From: Nocardia sp. CDC159
GTDB taxonomy: Bacteria > Actinomycetota > Actinomycetes > Mycobacteriales > Mycobacteriaceae
Direction of reading: 5' to 3'
Length of the DNA stretch: 64,000 bases
Assembly (NCBI RefSeq): GCF_023740735.1
Contig: NZ_JAMRXH010000014.1
Location: 1 to 64,000, forward strand
Shown here: piece by piece, positions 56,887 to 64,000 of the stretch
How the letters are laid out: the number at the start of each line of letters is the position of its first letter
How positions within the stretch are numbered: position 1 is the first letter of the stretch
The notes under the pieces: generated by a model
What the model was told of the DNA's origin: nothing
Seen by the model: the letters and a program-made list of their open reading frames with translations, nothing else
The model's database searches: none
Translations under genes and position numbers: made by a program

Positions 56887-58395
56887 CTACTGAGTTCCCT
56901 TGCGTAGCACCGACTTCCGCGCGCCATAGGCGAAATACAACACCAGGCCGATCGCCATCCAGACCACGAACCGCAGCCAGGTCTCCACCGAGAGGTTCAG
57001 CATCAGCCACAGGCAGGCCAGCACGGCGAGGATCGGGATCAGCGGCACCAGCGGCACCCGGAATCCGCGCGGCAGTTCGGGCCGCGTCCGGCGCAGGATG
57101 ATCACGCCGATCGAGACCAGCACGAAGGCGAACAGCGTGCCGATGTTGACCATCTCCTCGAGCGTGCCGAACTCCACGAATCCGGCCAGCAGCGCGCAGA
57201 TCACGCCGACGATGACGGTGAGCCGCACCGGCGTGCCCTTGCTGCCGGTGTGCGCCAGCCCGCGCGGCAGCAACCCGTCGCGCGACATGGCGAACAGCAC
57301 CCGGGTCTGCCCCAGGTACATCACCATGACCACCGTCGTCAGACCGGCCAGCGCGCCGATCGAGATGATGTTCTTCGCCCAGGTCACCCCGTGGATCGCG
57401 AAGGCGGTCGCGAGCGTGGCGTCGCCGCTCTGCAGTTCGGTGTAGGGCACCATGCCGGTCAGCACCAGCGATACCGCCACGTACAGCACGGTCACGATGA
57501 GCAGCGAGCCGAGAATGCCGCGCGGGACATTGCGCTGCGGGTTCTTGGTCTCCTCGGCGGTGGTGGCGACCACGTCGAAGCCGATGAACGCGAAGAACAC
57601 CAGGCTCGCCGCGGCCAGCAGGCCGTACCAGCCGAAGGTGCTGTGCCCGGCGCCGGTCAGCCAGGAGAACAGCGTCTGATGCACGCCCGAACCACCCTCG
57701 CCCGGCTTGGACGGCGGAATGTAGGGCGAGAGGTTCTCGGCCTTGAAGTAGGTGAGGCCCACCACGATCACCAGCGCGATCACCGCCAGCTTGATGGCCA
57801 CCGCGACCGCCGACACCCGCGAGGACACCTTGGTGCCCACGGCCAGCAGCACGCCGAGCACCGCCAGCAGCAGTACCGAACCCCAGTCGAAGGTGATCGA
57901 TCCGAAGTGCGCGACCGGGGTGGTGCCGATGACCTGGCCCAGATACTGCGACCAGCCCTTGGCCACCACGGCCGCGGCGAGCGCGAACTCCAGGATGAGG
58001 TCCCAACCGATGATCCAGGCGGCCAGCTCACCGAAGGTCGCGTAGGAGAAGGTGTAAGCGCTGCCCGCGACCGGCACGGTCGAGGCGAATTCCGCGTAGC
58101 ACAGCGCGGTCAGGCCGCAGGCGATGGCGGCGAAGACGAAGGCCAGCGACACCGAGGGCCCGGCCACGTTACCGGCCGTGCGCGCGGTGAGGGTGAAGAT
58201 GCCCGCGCCGACCACCACGGCCACACCGAAGATGGTGAGATCCCACGCCGTCAGATCCTTGCGCAGCTTCGCGTCCGGTTCGTCGGTGTCGCGGATGGAC
58301 TGCTCCACCGACTTGGTGCGGAACAGTCCGCCCCATCGGCCGGGCGACTCACCTCGGGTCGTGCCCTGTTCTGAACCTGGGATAGCCAACCTCAT
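56887..58395 (-). CDS. APC family amino-acid permease (cationic amino acid type)
   Basis: A 502-aa permease with 12 predicted helices. KDLTAWDLTIFGVAVVVGAG (helix 1, ligand-binding GAGIF), EFASTVPVAGSAYTFSYATF and FFAFIGFDVVATTAEETKNP are the consensus of the CAT/YfnA branch that imports cationic or neutral amino acids. ATG 58395 has AGAGGAG next to it; the longer frame from 58452 is leader. A GTGATCTA-core site lies 75 nt upstream (58470), so cAMP/CRP control is possible. Confidence 0.9.
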   Translation of the reverse strand: MRLAIPGSEQGTTRGESPGRWGGLFRTKSVEQSIRDTDEPDAKLRKDLTAWDLTIFGVAVVVGAGIFTLTARTAGNVAGPSVSLAFVFAAIACGLTALCYAEFASTVPVAGSAYTFSYATFGELAAWIIGWDLILEFALAAAVVAKGWSQYLGQVIGTTPVAHFGSITFDWGSVLLLAVLGVLLAVGTKVSSRVSAVAVAIKLAVIALVIVVGLTYFKAENLSPYIPPSKPGEGGSGVHQTLFSWLTGAGHSTFGWYGLLAAASLVFFAFIGFDVVATTAEETKNPQRNVPRGILGSLLIVTVLYVAVSLVLTGMVPYTELQSGDATLATAFAIHGVTWAKNIISIGALAGLTTVVMVMYLGQTRVLFAMSRDGLLPRGLAHTGSKGTPVRLTVIVGVICALLAGFVEFGTLEEMVNIGTLFAFVLVSIGVIILRRTRPELPRGFRVPLVPLIPILAVLACLWLMLNLSVETWLRFVVWMAIGLVLYFAYGARKSVLRKGTQ

Positions 58396-58469
58396 ACTCC
58401 TCTGTCGTAGCTGTCCCCCGCTCGACCCGCGGCGAGCACTAGCAGCGAGCAAACATAGCAGCCGACCGA

Positions 58470-58484
58470 GTGATCTAGGTCTCC
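58470..58484. promoter_or_regulatory. CRP-like half site upstream of amino-acid permease
   Basis: GTGATCTAGGTCTCC: GTGATCTA core identical to the sites at 4003 and 10151, second half imperfect. Confidence 0.4.
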
Positions 58485-58536
58485 GGGTAACCGCGACAAG
58501 AATATGCGAGCGGAGCCGACCGTACGCCCGGTTTGT

Positions 58537-58571
58537 CCGGCAAATCTGGACATGATCAACAAATTTGCCGG
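58537..58571 (-). terminator. Hairpin downstream of phosphotransferase gene
   Basis: CCGGCAAAT (58537-58545) and ATTTGCCGG (58563-58571), 17-nt loop, 56-90 nt past the minus-strand stop at 58627. Confidence 0.45.
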
Positions 58572-58626
58572 GAAGGACGGTCTGAAGTTCCGGACGGCAC
58601 CATCGAAACGGACGGTGTGGGCTCGC

Positions 58627-59691
58627 TCACCTGGTCAATTGCCCAAGAAGCTGGAGGAAGTCCCGGCCCGCGGCGGTGCGGACCCAGTGCAGATGGCCGA
58701 CGAGGTATTCGCGATAGGCGAGCTCGGCGTTGTCCCGGTTCGGCCGCGGTGGCACCGCCAGGAAGTAGTCGATCTCCGACAGCTCGTAGGCGATATGCGC
58801 GAGCGGGAACAGCCGCGGCAGCGCGCGGCACTCGGCGGGGGTGAGCGGGCGGGTTTCGAGGTAGGCGCGCAGGAAGGCCGCGAGCTGTTCGGCGTGCACC
58901 CGAGCGGGGCCCCCGTCGCGCAACGCGAGCCAGTCCACCGCGAAGCGCTCGATCGCCACGGCCAGGTCGAAGACGGCGGTGGTGCGATTGGCCAGGCCGA
59001 AATCGAAGACCGCGGTGATCTCGTCGCCGGACCACAGCAGATTGGTGCCGTGCCAATCGTTGTGCGTCCACAGCGGCGCGAGGTCGCCGAGATCGATTGG
59101 CGGCCAGGCCAATTCGTCGCGCCACGACCGCTCGGCCAGGAAGTCCGCGACGGCGGGGCGGGCGGCGGCGTAGGTCGCCACGGTCGCGATCGGATCGGTA
59201 CACAGGGCGGCGGTCAGCGGCCGGGGCGGCCGGGCGGGCGCGTCGAAACCCTCGGCCGCGCGGTGCAGTCGGGCCAGCATCCGACCGGCGGAGGCGGCAT
59301 GGGCGAGGCTGAGATAGGGCGTCCAGGAGAACACGCCGCGATAGCGGTCCGCCCCCACGCCGAGATCGTGCATCTCGTAGGCGAATTCGGCCCGCGTCCA
59401 CGACCGCACGGCCGGTATCGGCACACCCCTGGACCGCAGGTGGTCGGCGAAGGCGTGCTCCTCGGCCAGCGCCGCGGCATCGCGCAACGCCAGCGCCATC
59501 CGTTTGACCACCACCCGCCGCCCGTCGGCCAGCCGCAGCCGCGCCGTCGACGACAGCGGCCGGGGGCTACGCCACTCGATCTCGACCGCGCCATCGACCT
59601 CGGCGAGTGTCAGTGGCGGCCAATCGGATTCGGCCATCGGGCTGGTCCCCATGCCGAAGACCAGGTCACCGGGCTCGTCCTCAGGCAGCAC
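58627..59691 (-). CDS. Aminoglycoside phosphotransferase-like kinase
   Basis: A 354-aa protein-kinase-fold small-molecule kinase. The nucleotide lysine is in RRVVVKRMALAL; the catalytic loop reads LWTHNDWHGTNLLW (HxDxxxxN) and the metal motif VFDFGLANR. The family includes aminoglycoside, choline and thiamine kinases. The GTG at 59691 overlaps the NCS1 permease stop by 11 nt, so the pair is translated together; the kinase may trap what the permease imports (inference). Internal ATGs at 59652 and 59637 are alternative starts. Confidence 0.85.
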   Translation of the reverse strand: MLPEDEPGDLVFGMGTSPMAESDWPPLTLAEVDGAVEIEWRSPRPLSSTARLRLADGRRVVVKRMALALRDAAALAEEHAFADHLRSRGVPIPAVRSWTRAEFAYEMHDLGVGADRYRGVFSWTPYLSLAHAASAGRMLARLHRAAEGFDAPARPPRPLTAALCTDPIATVATYAAARPAVADFLAERSWRDELAWPPIDLGDLAPLWTHNDWHGTNLLWSGDEITAVFDFGLANRTTAVFDLAVAIERFAVDWLALRDGGPARVHAEQLAAFLRAYLETRPLTPAECRALPRLFPLAHIAYELSEIDYFLAVPPRPNRDNAELAYREYLVGHLHWVRTAAGRDFLQLLGQLTR

Positions 59692-61027
59692 GCCTCCGCT
59701 CGATCCGCACCAGCACGGCCGTCGCCAGCGCCGCGACCAGGAACGAGAACAGCGAGGCCGACGACCACCAGTCCGGACGCAGCCCGATCCCGTCCCGCAC
59801 CCGCTCCCACAACCGCGCCCACCAGGCCACCGAACCAGGATTGAACAGCTGATAGACCGCGAACCCCAGCAGCCACGGCAACAGCATGAGCGGCCGCGCG
59901 GGCGCCCGCTCCGACAGATCCCAGCCCTGCCGTCCCCGGCCGAGGAAATAGTCGACCACCATGACCGCGCACAGCGGCACGAAGACCGAGCCGATCAGGA
60001 GCAGGAAATTGGAGAAGCCGGTGAAGTCGTGCACGCCGAGCGCCAGCACGGTCGCCACCACACCGACGGCGGCGGCCAGAATTCGTCGGTCCACCCGCGG
60101 CAGCAGATTCTGCAGCGACATGGCCGTGGAATATACGTTCGCGAACGACTGGTCCGATTCGCGCAGCACCAGTATCGCGAAGAACGCCCATCCGGCGGCC
60201 ACGCCCAGGAAGGTGTCGAAGATCCGTTCCGGATCGCCGCCGACCTGGATCAGGGCGATCACGCCCAGCAGATAGCACCAGATCTGCCCGGCCGAATAGC
60301 CGAGCAACGTGGCGCCCGAGGCCGCGCGCGCCGAACGCGCGTGCCGGGTGTAGTCCGCGGCCAGCGGCAGGAACGACACGGCCACCGCGAGCGCGGTGTC
60401 CACGGCCGGGAAGAATCCGCTCCAGGAGGTGTCGGCGGGCTGCGGCAGCGGATGCCGCAGGAACTGGACGGTGAAATACAGCATCGCGACGGCGACCGCG
60501 ACGGTGACGTACTTGCGCAGGATATGCAGCACCGACAGCGGCCAGATCGCCATTGCGGTGCACAGGATTCCGCCCGCGACGATCACCGCCGCATGCGGGA
60601 GCCGCCCGTGGGTCAGCGCCTGCACCCCGCCCGCGATCACGGTCAGCTCGTAGACGGCCCATCCGATGCACTGCACGATATTGGCGACGGTCGGCGCATA
60701 CGACAGCCGCGTCCCGAACAGCCCCCGGAAGTTCGCCATCGCGGGCGCCCCGGTGCGCGCGCCCACGGCGCCCGCGGCCGCGACCATCGCGGTACCCACG
60801 ATCGTCCCCAGCACGGTCGCGACGAGCGCCGCGGCCACGGGCAGTTGCGGATGCCCGGCGGGGTGCAGCACATAGAAGGCCCCGGTGAAGCCGATCAGGC
60901 TCACGCCGAGATTGACCCAGAAGGCGGCCTGATCCGCGAAGGACAGACTCCGCGGCGGAGCGGTGGTGAGGGTCAGCGGGGCCTCGGCATTCGACGAGCG
61001 CCGCTGCTCACGGGTGGTAGCAGCCAT
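59681..61027 (-). CDS. NCS1 family nucleobase/vitamin-precursor permease
   Basis: A 448-aa permease with about 12 helices. SFADQAAFWVNLGVSLIGFT at helix 1, ARTGAPAMANFRGLFGTRLS, VANIVQCIGWAVYELTVIAG and ADYTRHARSARAASGATLLG match cytosine/purine/hydroxymethylpyrimidine carriers (CodB, CytX). Substrate not resolved. ATG 61027 (or 61039). Co-transcribed with the kinase, which is more in line with a vitamin or nucleoside-like substrate than with drug resistance. Confidence 0.88.
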   Translation of the reverse strand: MAATTREQRRSSNAEAPLTLTTAPPRSLSFADQAAFWVNLGVSLIGFTGAFYVLHPAGHPQLPVAAALVATVLGTIVGTAMVAAAGAVGARTGAPAMANFRGLFGTRLSYAPTVANIVQCIGWAVYELTVIAGGVQALTHGRLPHAAVIVAGGILCTAMAIWPLSVLHILRKYVTVAVAVAMLYFTVQFLRHPLPQPADTSWSGFFPAVDTALAVAVSFLPLAADYTRHARSARAASGATLLGYSAGQIWCYLLGVIALIQVGGDPERIFDTFLGVAAGWAFFAILVLRESDQSFANVYSTAMSLQNLLPRVDRRILAAAVGVVATVLALGVHDFTGFSNFLLLIGSVFVPLCAVMVVDYFLGRGRQGWDLSERAPARPLMLLPWLLGFAVYQLFNPGSVAWWARLWERVRDGIGLRPDWWSSASLFSFLVAALATAVLVRIERRRAA

Positions 61028-61152
61028 AACGCGTCTCATGCTACAAACGGGCCACCCCCGATCATGAGCTGGACTCGTGCCCAGTAAGATCGGCGCGGGA
61101 GTTTCCGCCCCGGACTTCGACCGGGCGCCGAACATCGGTAATCTCGTGCTGG

Positions 61153-62403
61153 ATGGTTAGTGTCTCCACCTCCGCTCCGACGAAGTCCTCGGCTCGTCCC
61201 CTCGGTCGACCGCTGTGGCTGGTCCCGCCGCTGTTGCTGGCGATCGCCGTCTTCTGGCTGACCCACCCGAGCTGGCCGCTGACCCCGATCGAGCGAGAGT
61301 TCATCGACCTGCAGGTCTATCGCCTCGGGGTGCAGGCGTGGTGGCACGGCGCCGACATGTACGGCTCGCTGCCCAAGACGAGCATGGGCATCAGTCTGCC
61401 GTTCATCTATCCCCCGTTCGCGGCGCTGGCGCTCGGTCCGTTCGCGCTGCTGTCCTGGCATCCGGCCGCGCTCGCCTTCTTCGTGGTCTCCACGCTGGCG
61501 CTGGCGGTCACCATCTATCTGACCGCGCGACGGCTCTGGGACGGCAATACCGAACTGGTGCTGTGGGCGGCGGCGTGCGCGATCCCGGTGGGGCTGCTGC
61601 TCGAACCGGTCCACTCCACCCTGGACTTCGGCCAGGTCAACCTGCTGCTCATGGTGCTGGTGGCCGCGGACTGCCTGGCGTTGCGGCCGAAGTGGCGGCG
61701 CGGCATGCTCATCGGCATCGCCGCCGCGATCAAGCTGACCCCGGCCGCCTTCGTCATCTACTTCCTGGTGCGCAAGGACTACCGCGCGGCGATCACGGCC
61801 GCGGTCACGGGCGCCGCGGCGACCCTGTTGGCCTTCGCGGTCATGCCGCACGAATCCACGCGCTACTGGTTCGGCGGGATGGGCAATGTCTCCGGGCTCA
61901 GCGGTTCGGCCTTCCACACCAATCAGTCGATCCAGGGTGTGCTCGCGCGCTTCCAGGTGCCCGAACCGGTGTTCACCGCGCTGTGGCTGCTGCTCGGCGC
62001 GCTGGTGCTGGCGCTGGTCGTCACGGCCATGCGCCGGGCGAACGACAATCCGGCGCTGATGCTGGCGTTCAACGCGGTCTTCACACTGCTGGTCTCGCCG
62101 ATCTCGTGGTCGCACCACTGGGTGTGGGTCGCACCGGCGATGCTGGCCGGGGTGGGCGCGGCCGCGCGGCGCACCGGGCGCTCGGCGCTGCTGTGGTACG
62201 CGGTGGTCCTGGCCACCACGGTGGTATTCGTCATCGGGCCGCAGAACTGGGAGCCGGGCGACAACAATCGCGAATATTCCTGGACCCCTTGGCAACACCT
62301 GATCGGTGACACCTACGTGTGGCTGAGCGTGCTGCTGGTGGCGCTGTTCGCCGTCGCCGCGCGGCGCTCGGCCGCTCCGAAACCCGTGGCGGCCCGGCCG
62401 TGA
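61153..62403 (+). CDS. GT87 polyprenol-phosphate mannosyltransferase
   Basis: A 416-aa membrane glycosyltransferase with about ten helices. The DLQVYRLGVQAWWHGADMYG segment in the first outer loop carries the conserved Asp of GT-C enzymes; SLPFIYPPFAALALGPFALL and FGQVNLLLMVLVAADCLALR follow the PimE/Rv2181 pattern. It would add mannose from polyprenol-phosphomannose to PIM, LM or LAM outside the membrane. ATG 61153; its TGA overlaps the start of the TetR gene (GTGA). Confidence 0.9.
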   Translation: MVSVSTSAPTKSSARPLGRPLWLVPPLLLAIAVFWLTHPSWPLTPIEREFIDLQVYRLGVQAWWHGADMYGSLPKTSMGISLPFIYPPFAALALGPFALLSWHPAALAFFVVSTLALAVTIYLTARRLWDGNTELVLWAAACAIPVGLLLEPVHSTLDFGQVNLLLMVLVAADCLALRPKWRRGMLIGIAAAIKLTPAAFVIYFLVRKDYRAAITAAVTGAAATLLAFAVMPHESTRYWFGGMGNVSGLSGSAFHTNQSIQGVLARFQVPEPVFTALWLLLGALVLALVVTAMRRANDNPALMLAFNAVFTLLVSPISWSHHWVWVAPAMLAGVGAAARRTGRSALLWYAVVLATTVVFVIGPQNWEPGDNNREYSWTPWQHLIGDTYVWLSVLLVALFAVAARRSAAPKPVAARP

Positions 62404-63005
62404 CCGAGGCCGAGATCTCCGATCGCCGCCTGCGACGCGGCGCGCGCTCGCGCCTGGCGATCACCCGGCGGGCGGTCGACATCGCCTCGGTCGACGGGCT
62501 GGACGGGGTGAGCTTCGGGCGGCTGGCCGACGATCTGGGCATCAGCAAGGCAGGCATCCAAACCCTGTTCCGCACCAAGGAACAGCTGCAGCTGGCCACC
62601 GTCGAGACCGCGCGCGCGGTGTTCGTCGAGGAGGTCGTGGACCCCGCCCGGGATGTTCCCGCGGGCCTGCCCCGGCTGCGCGCGCTGCTCGAGAACTGGA
62701 TCTCCTACGTCGAGCGACCGGTCTTCCCGGGCGGCTGCTTCTGGACCGCCACCCTGGCCGAATTCGACAGTCGTCCCGGACCGGTGCGCGACGCGCTGGT
62801 CCGGCAGCGCGGTTACTGGCGCGAGCTGCTCGCCCACGATCTGGAAAACGCCGTGGTGGCAGGCGAACTCACCGAGGTCGACCCCGAACTCGCCGCCTTC
62901 CAACTCGACAGCATGCTCAACGCCGCCAATATCGCGCTGCGCCTGGGCGATTCGAACGGCGTCCGCCTGTTCCGCCGCGCCGCCGACGAGTTGCTTCGCC
63001 GATGA
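62400..63005 (+). CDS. TetR family regulator
   Basis: A 201-aa regulator translated from a GTG overlapping the mannosyltransferase stop. HTH: VDIASVDGLDGVSFGRLADD, LGISKAGIQTLFRTKEQLQL; C-terminal part (GGCFWTATLAEFDSRPGPVR) is of the TetR_C_6/YxaF type. Ligand unknown. Its last 89 nt overlap the end of the convergent gene, an unusually long tail-to-tail overlap. Confidence 0.9.
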   Translation: MTEAEISDRRLRRGARSRLAITRRAVDIASVDGLDGVSFGRLADDLGISKAGIQTLFRTKEQLQLATVETARAVFVEEVVDPARDVPAGLPRLRALLENWISYVERPVFPGGCFWTATLAEFDSRPGPVRDALVRQRGYWRELLAHDLENAVVAGELTEVDPELAAFQLDSMLNAANIALRLGDSNGVRLFRRAADELLRR

Positions 63006-64000
63006 GGAAGCGCTGGCGCGGGGTCCACACCCAGGCCAGCAGGTGGGTGGCCACGGCGGTGGCGATGAACAGCAGCAGCCACCGGAAGTACCGGTCCTGT
63101 TCGCGATCGGTCGTGATCGATCGCCACCACGCGATATCGCGATGGCCGGGCAGCGTGGCCGTCGCGCTCCCGGCTGCCGGCGGCGCGGCGCTGCCGGTAC
63201 CTTCCGCCGCACGCGGCGCGGGTGTCGAGAGCGGCTGTGCCATCGGCGGTTTCGCGGCCGGGGCGCCGTCGGTAGCGGCCGCGGGTAGCCGCGGGCCGGA
63301 CAGATCGCGGGCCAGGGCAGCGAACCACTCGGAGACGAACTGCACCGCCGAACGCTCACCGGCGGAGGCGAATACGTAGGCGCCGTGCTGGCGGCCGGTA
63401 TCCAGGTAGCGCGCCCAGATCTCCGGATCCAGCGCCGCGAGGGTGTCGTCGAGCAGCTGGGCGACCGCGTCGAACAGCTGCGTGAACAGATGGAACGCGG
63501 GGCCTTTCGGCACCGGGCGGCGCACCGCGGCCACGAATATGTCGGCGAGCCGGTGCAATCCGTCGAGCGGGTCGGCGGCGGCGGCGATGTAGGCGACCTC
63601 GTCCTGGGTCAGCATCGTGCCGGTGAGCGCGAGGACCGTATTGAGCGCGCTCGTCCCGAGCTTCAACAGGGTGCGCCGCGCCTGCGGATCCGCGGGTTGG
63701 GTTCGCGGATCGGACATTTCGGCGAGCCGCTGGCTCAGCGTCTTGCCCGACGACAGCGACAGCGTGCCCAGCGACTGCCCCGCCAGATCGCGATCGGCGA
63801 CCTCGACGGCCGTCTTGACCGCCGCGTCCTGCAGCGCCCGCAGAATGGAGTGGAACGCGGCCATCGGATCGGCCGGATCGAGATCGGCCTGCCCCGCGAT
63901 ATTGACGATCGTGCGCAGCATCGGCAGGTCCGCCGGTGCGTCGCAGGCGAGATCGCCCGGCATGCACAGCGATGCCACCCGGCCGCTCAGCGCGCCGAAA
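62917..64000 (-). CDS. Cutinase-like protein with C-terminal membrane anchor, 5' partial
   Basis: The frame is open to the window edge, so the N-terminal part and start are missing; at least 361 aa are encoded. GRVASLCMPGDLACD (start of the visible part) matches the catalytic-Asp disulfide loop of cutinase-family lipases. A long helical region (AFHSILRALQDAAVKTAVEV, DEVAYIAAAADPLDGLHRLA), an Ala/Pro linker (about 63180-63290) and one membrane helix (WLLLFIATAVATHLLAWVW) with a very basic tail follow. Probably an envelope-anchored esterase. The tail overlaps tetR; the last ~25 Arg/Gly residues may be a read-on extension. Confidence 0.65.
   Translation of the reverse strand, partial: FGALSGRVASLCMPGDLACDAPADLPMLRTIVNIAGQADLDPADPMAAFHSILRALQDAAVKTAVEVADRDLAGQSLGTLSLSSGKTLSQRLAEMSDPRTQPADPQARRTLLKLGTSALNTVLALTGTMLTQDEVAYIAAAADPLDGLHRLADIFVAAVRRPVPKGPAFHLFTQLFDAVAQLLDDTLAALDPEIWARYLDTGRQHGAYVFASAGERSAVQFVSEWFAALARDLSGPRLPAAATDGAPAAKPPMAQPLSTPAPRAAEGTGSAAPPAAGSATATLPGHRDIAWWRSITTDREQDRYFRWLLLFIATAVATHLLAWVWTPRQRFLIGEATRRRRGGTGGRRSNRPGAARYWRR

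Overview
The window reads as chromosomal DNA of a high-GC mycolic-acid actinomycete, most likely Nocardia or a close relative. Evidence: uniformly high GC with GTG and ATG starts, a mycothiol gene (mca), an antigen-85-like mycolyltransferase, a PIM/LAM-type GT87 mannosyltransferase, LGFP and cutinase-like secreted proteins. Most telling is a core from about 15 to 45 kb that keeps the content and order of the Mycobacterium tuberculosis Rv1093-Rv1074c region (glyA, coaA, Z-isoprenyl diphosphate synthase, hemolysin III, thioredoxin-domain protein, Rv1083-like, mca, Rv1081c-like, greA, metB, cbs, Rv1075c-like SGNH esterase, fadA3).

Layout. 1-3.9 kb: remnant of an F420-type oxidoreductase, a 26-bp tandem repeat, a ferredoxin/P450 pair, a divergent regulator with an IS30-like HTH, and a frameshifted alpha/beta hydrolase. 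4.0-15.2 kb: two paralogous operons. Each encodes a small four-cysteine secreted protein, a giant protein made almost only of Ala/Leu/Val/Gly/Ile (1407 and 1025 aa), and a ~93-aa protein sharing a GYYAENATDA motif. Both begin after a CRP-like site. They are separated by a DsbA-like thioredoxin-fold protein, and the second operon continues into a 183-aa protein and a lipoprotein. I recognise no described system here; it is the best candidate for something new.

15.2-26.2 kb: conserved core (one-carbon metabolism, CoA synthesis, short-chain polyprenyl synthesis, a membrane class III adenylate cyclase, an LGFP protein, a YyaL/SPATA20-like protein). 26.2-31.9 kb: a terpene island (class I terpene synthase, dxs, ispG and polyprenyl diphosphate synthase, with the last three genes overlapping by 4 nt) inserted into the otherwise syntenic block; it carries its own supply enzymes for the MEP pathway. 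31.9-45.9 kb: the core resumes, with an acyl-CoA dehydrogenase, a CmpX/MscS-like membrane protein with a repeat tail, a transglycosylase with a long 5' leader and an AbrB-type permease.

45.9-64 kb: mixed housekeeping and accessory genes: BI-1-like protein, RsmC/RlmG-type methyltransferase, a DUF6153/DUF305 pair suggestive of copper response, DUF885, PucR-type regulator, mycolyltransferase, TetR plus methyltransferase, amino-acid permease, a phosphotransferase overlapping an NCS1 permease, GT87 mannosyltransferase coupled to a TetR gene, and the 3' part of a cutinase-like gene running off the end. No tRNA, rRNA, CRISPR array, integrase or intact transposase was seen.

Regulatory themes across the window: GTGATCTA-core CRP-like sites at three places (a membrane adenylate cyclase is also encoded), an AACCTACGGTNNCGTA motif at three places, several strong hairpin terminators between convergent genes, one hairpin that buries a ribosome binding site, and at least two starts that look leaderless.
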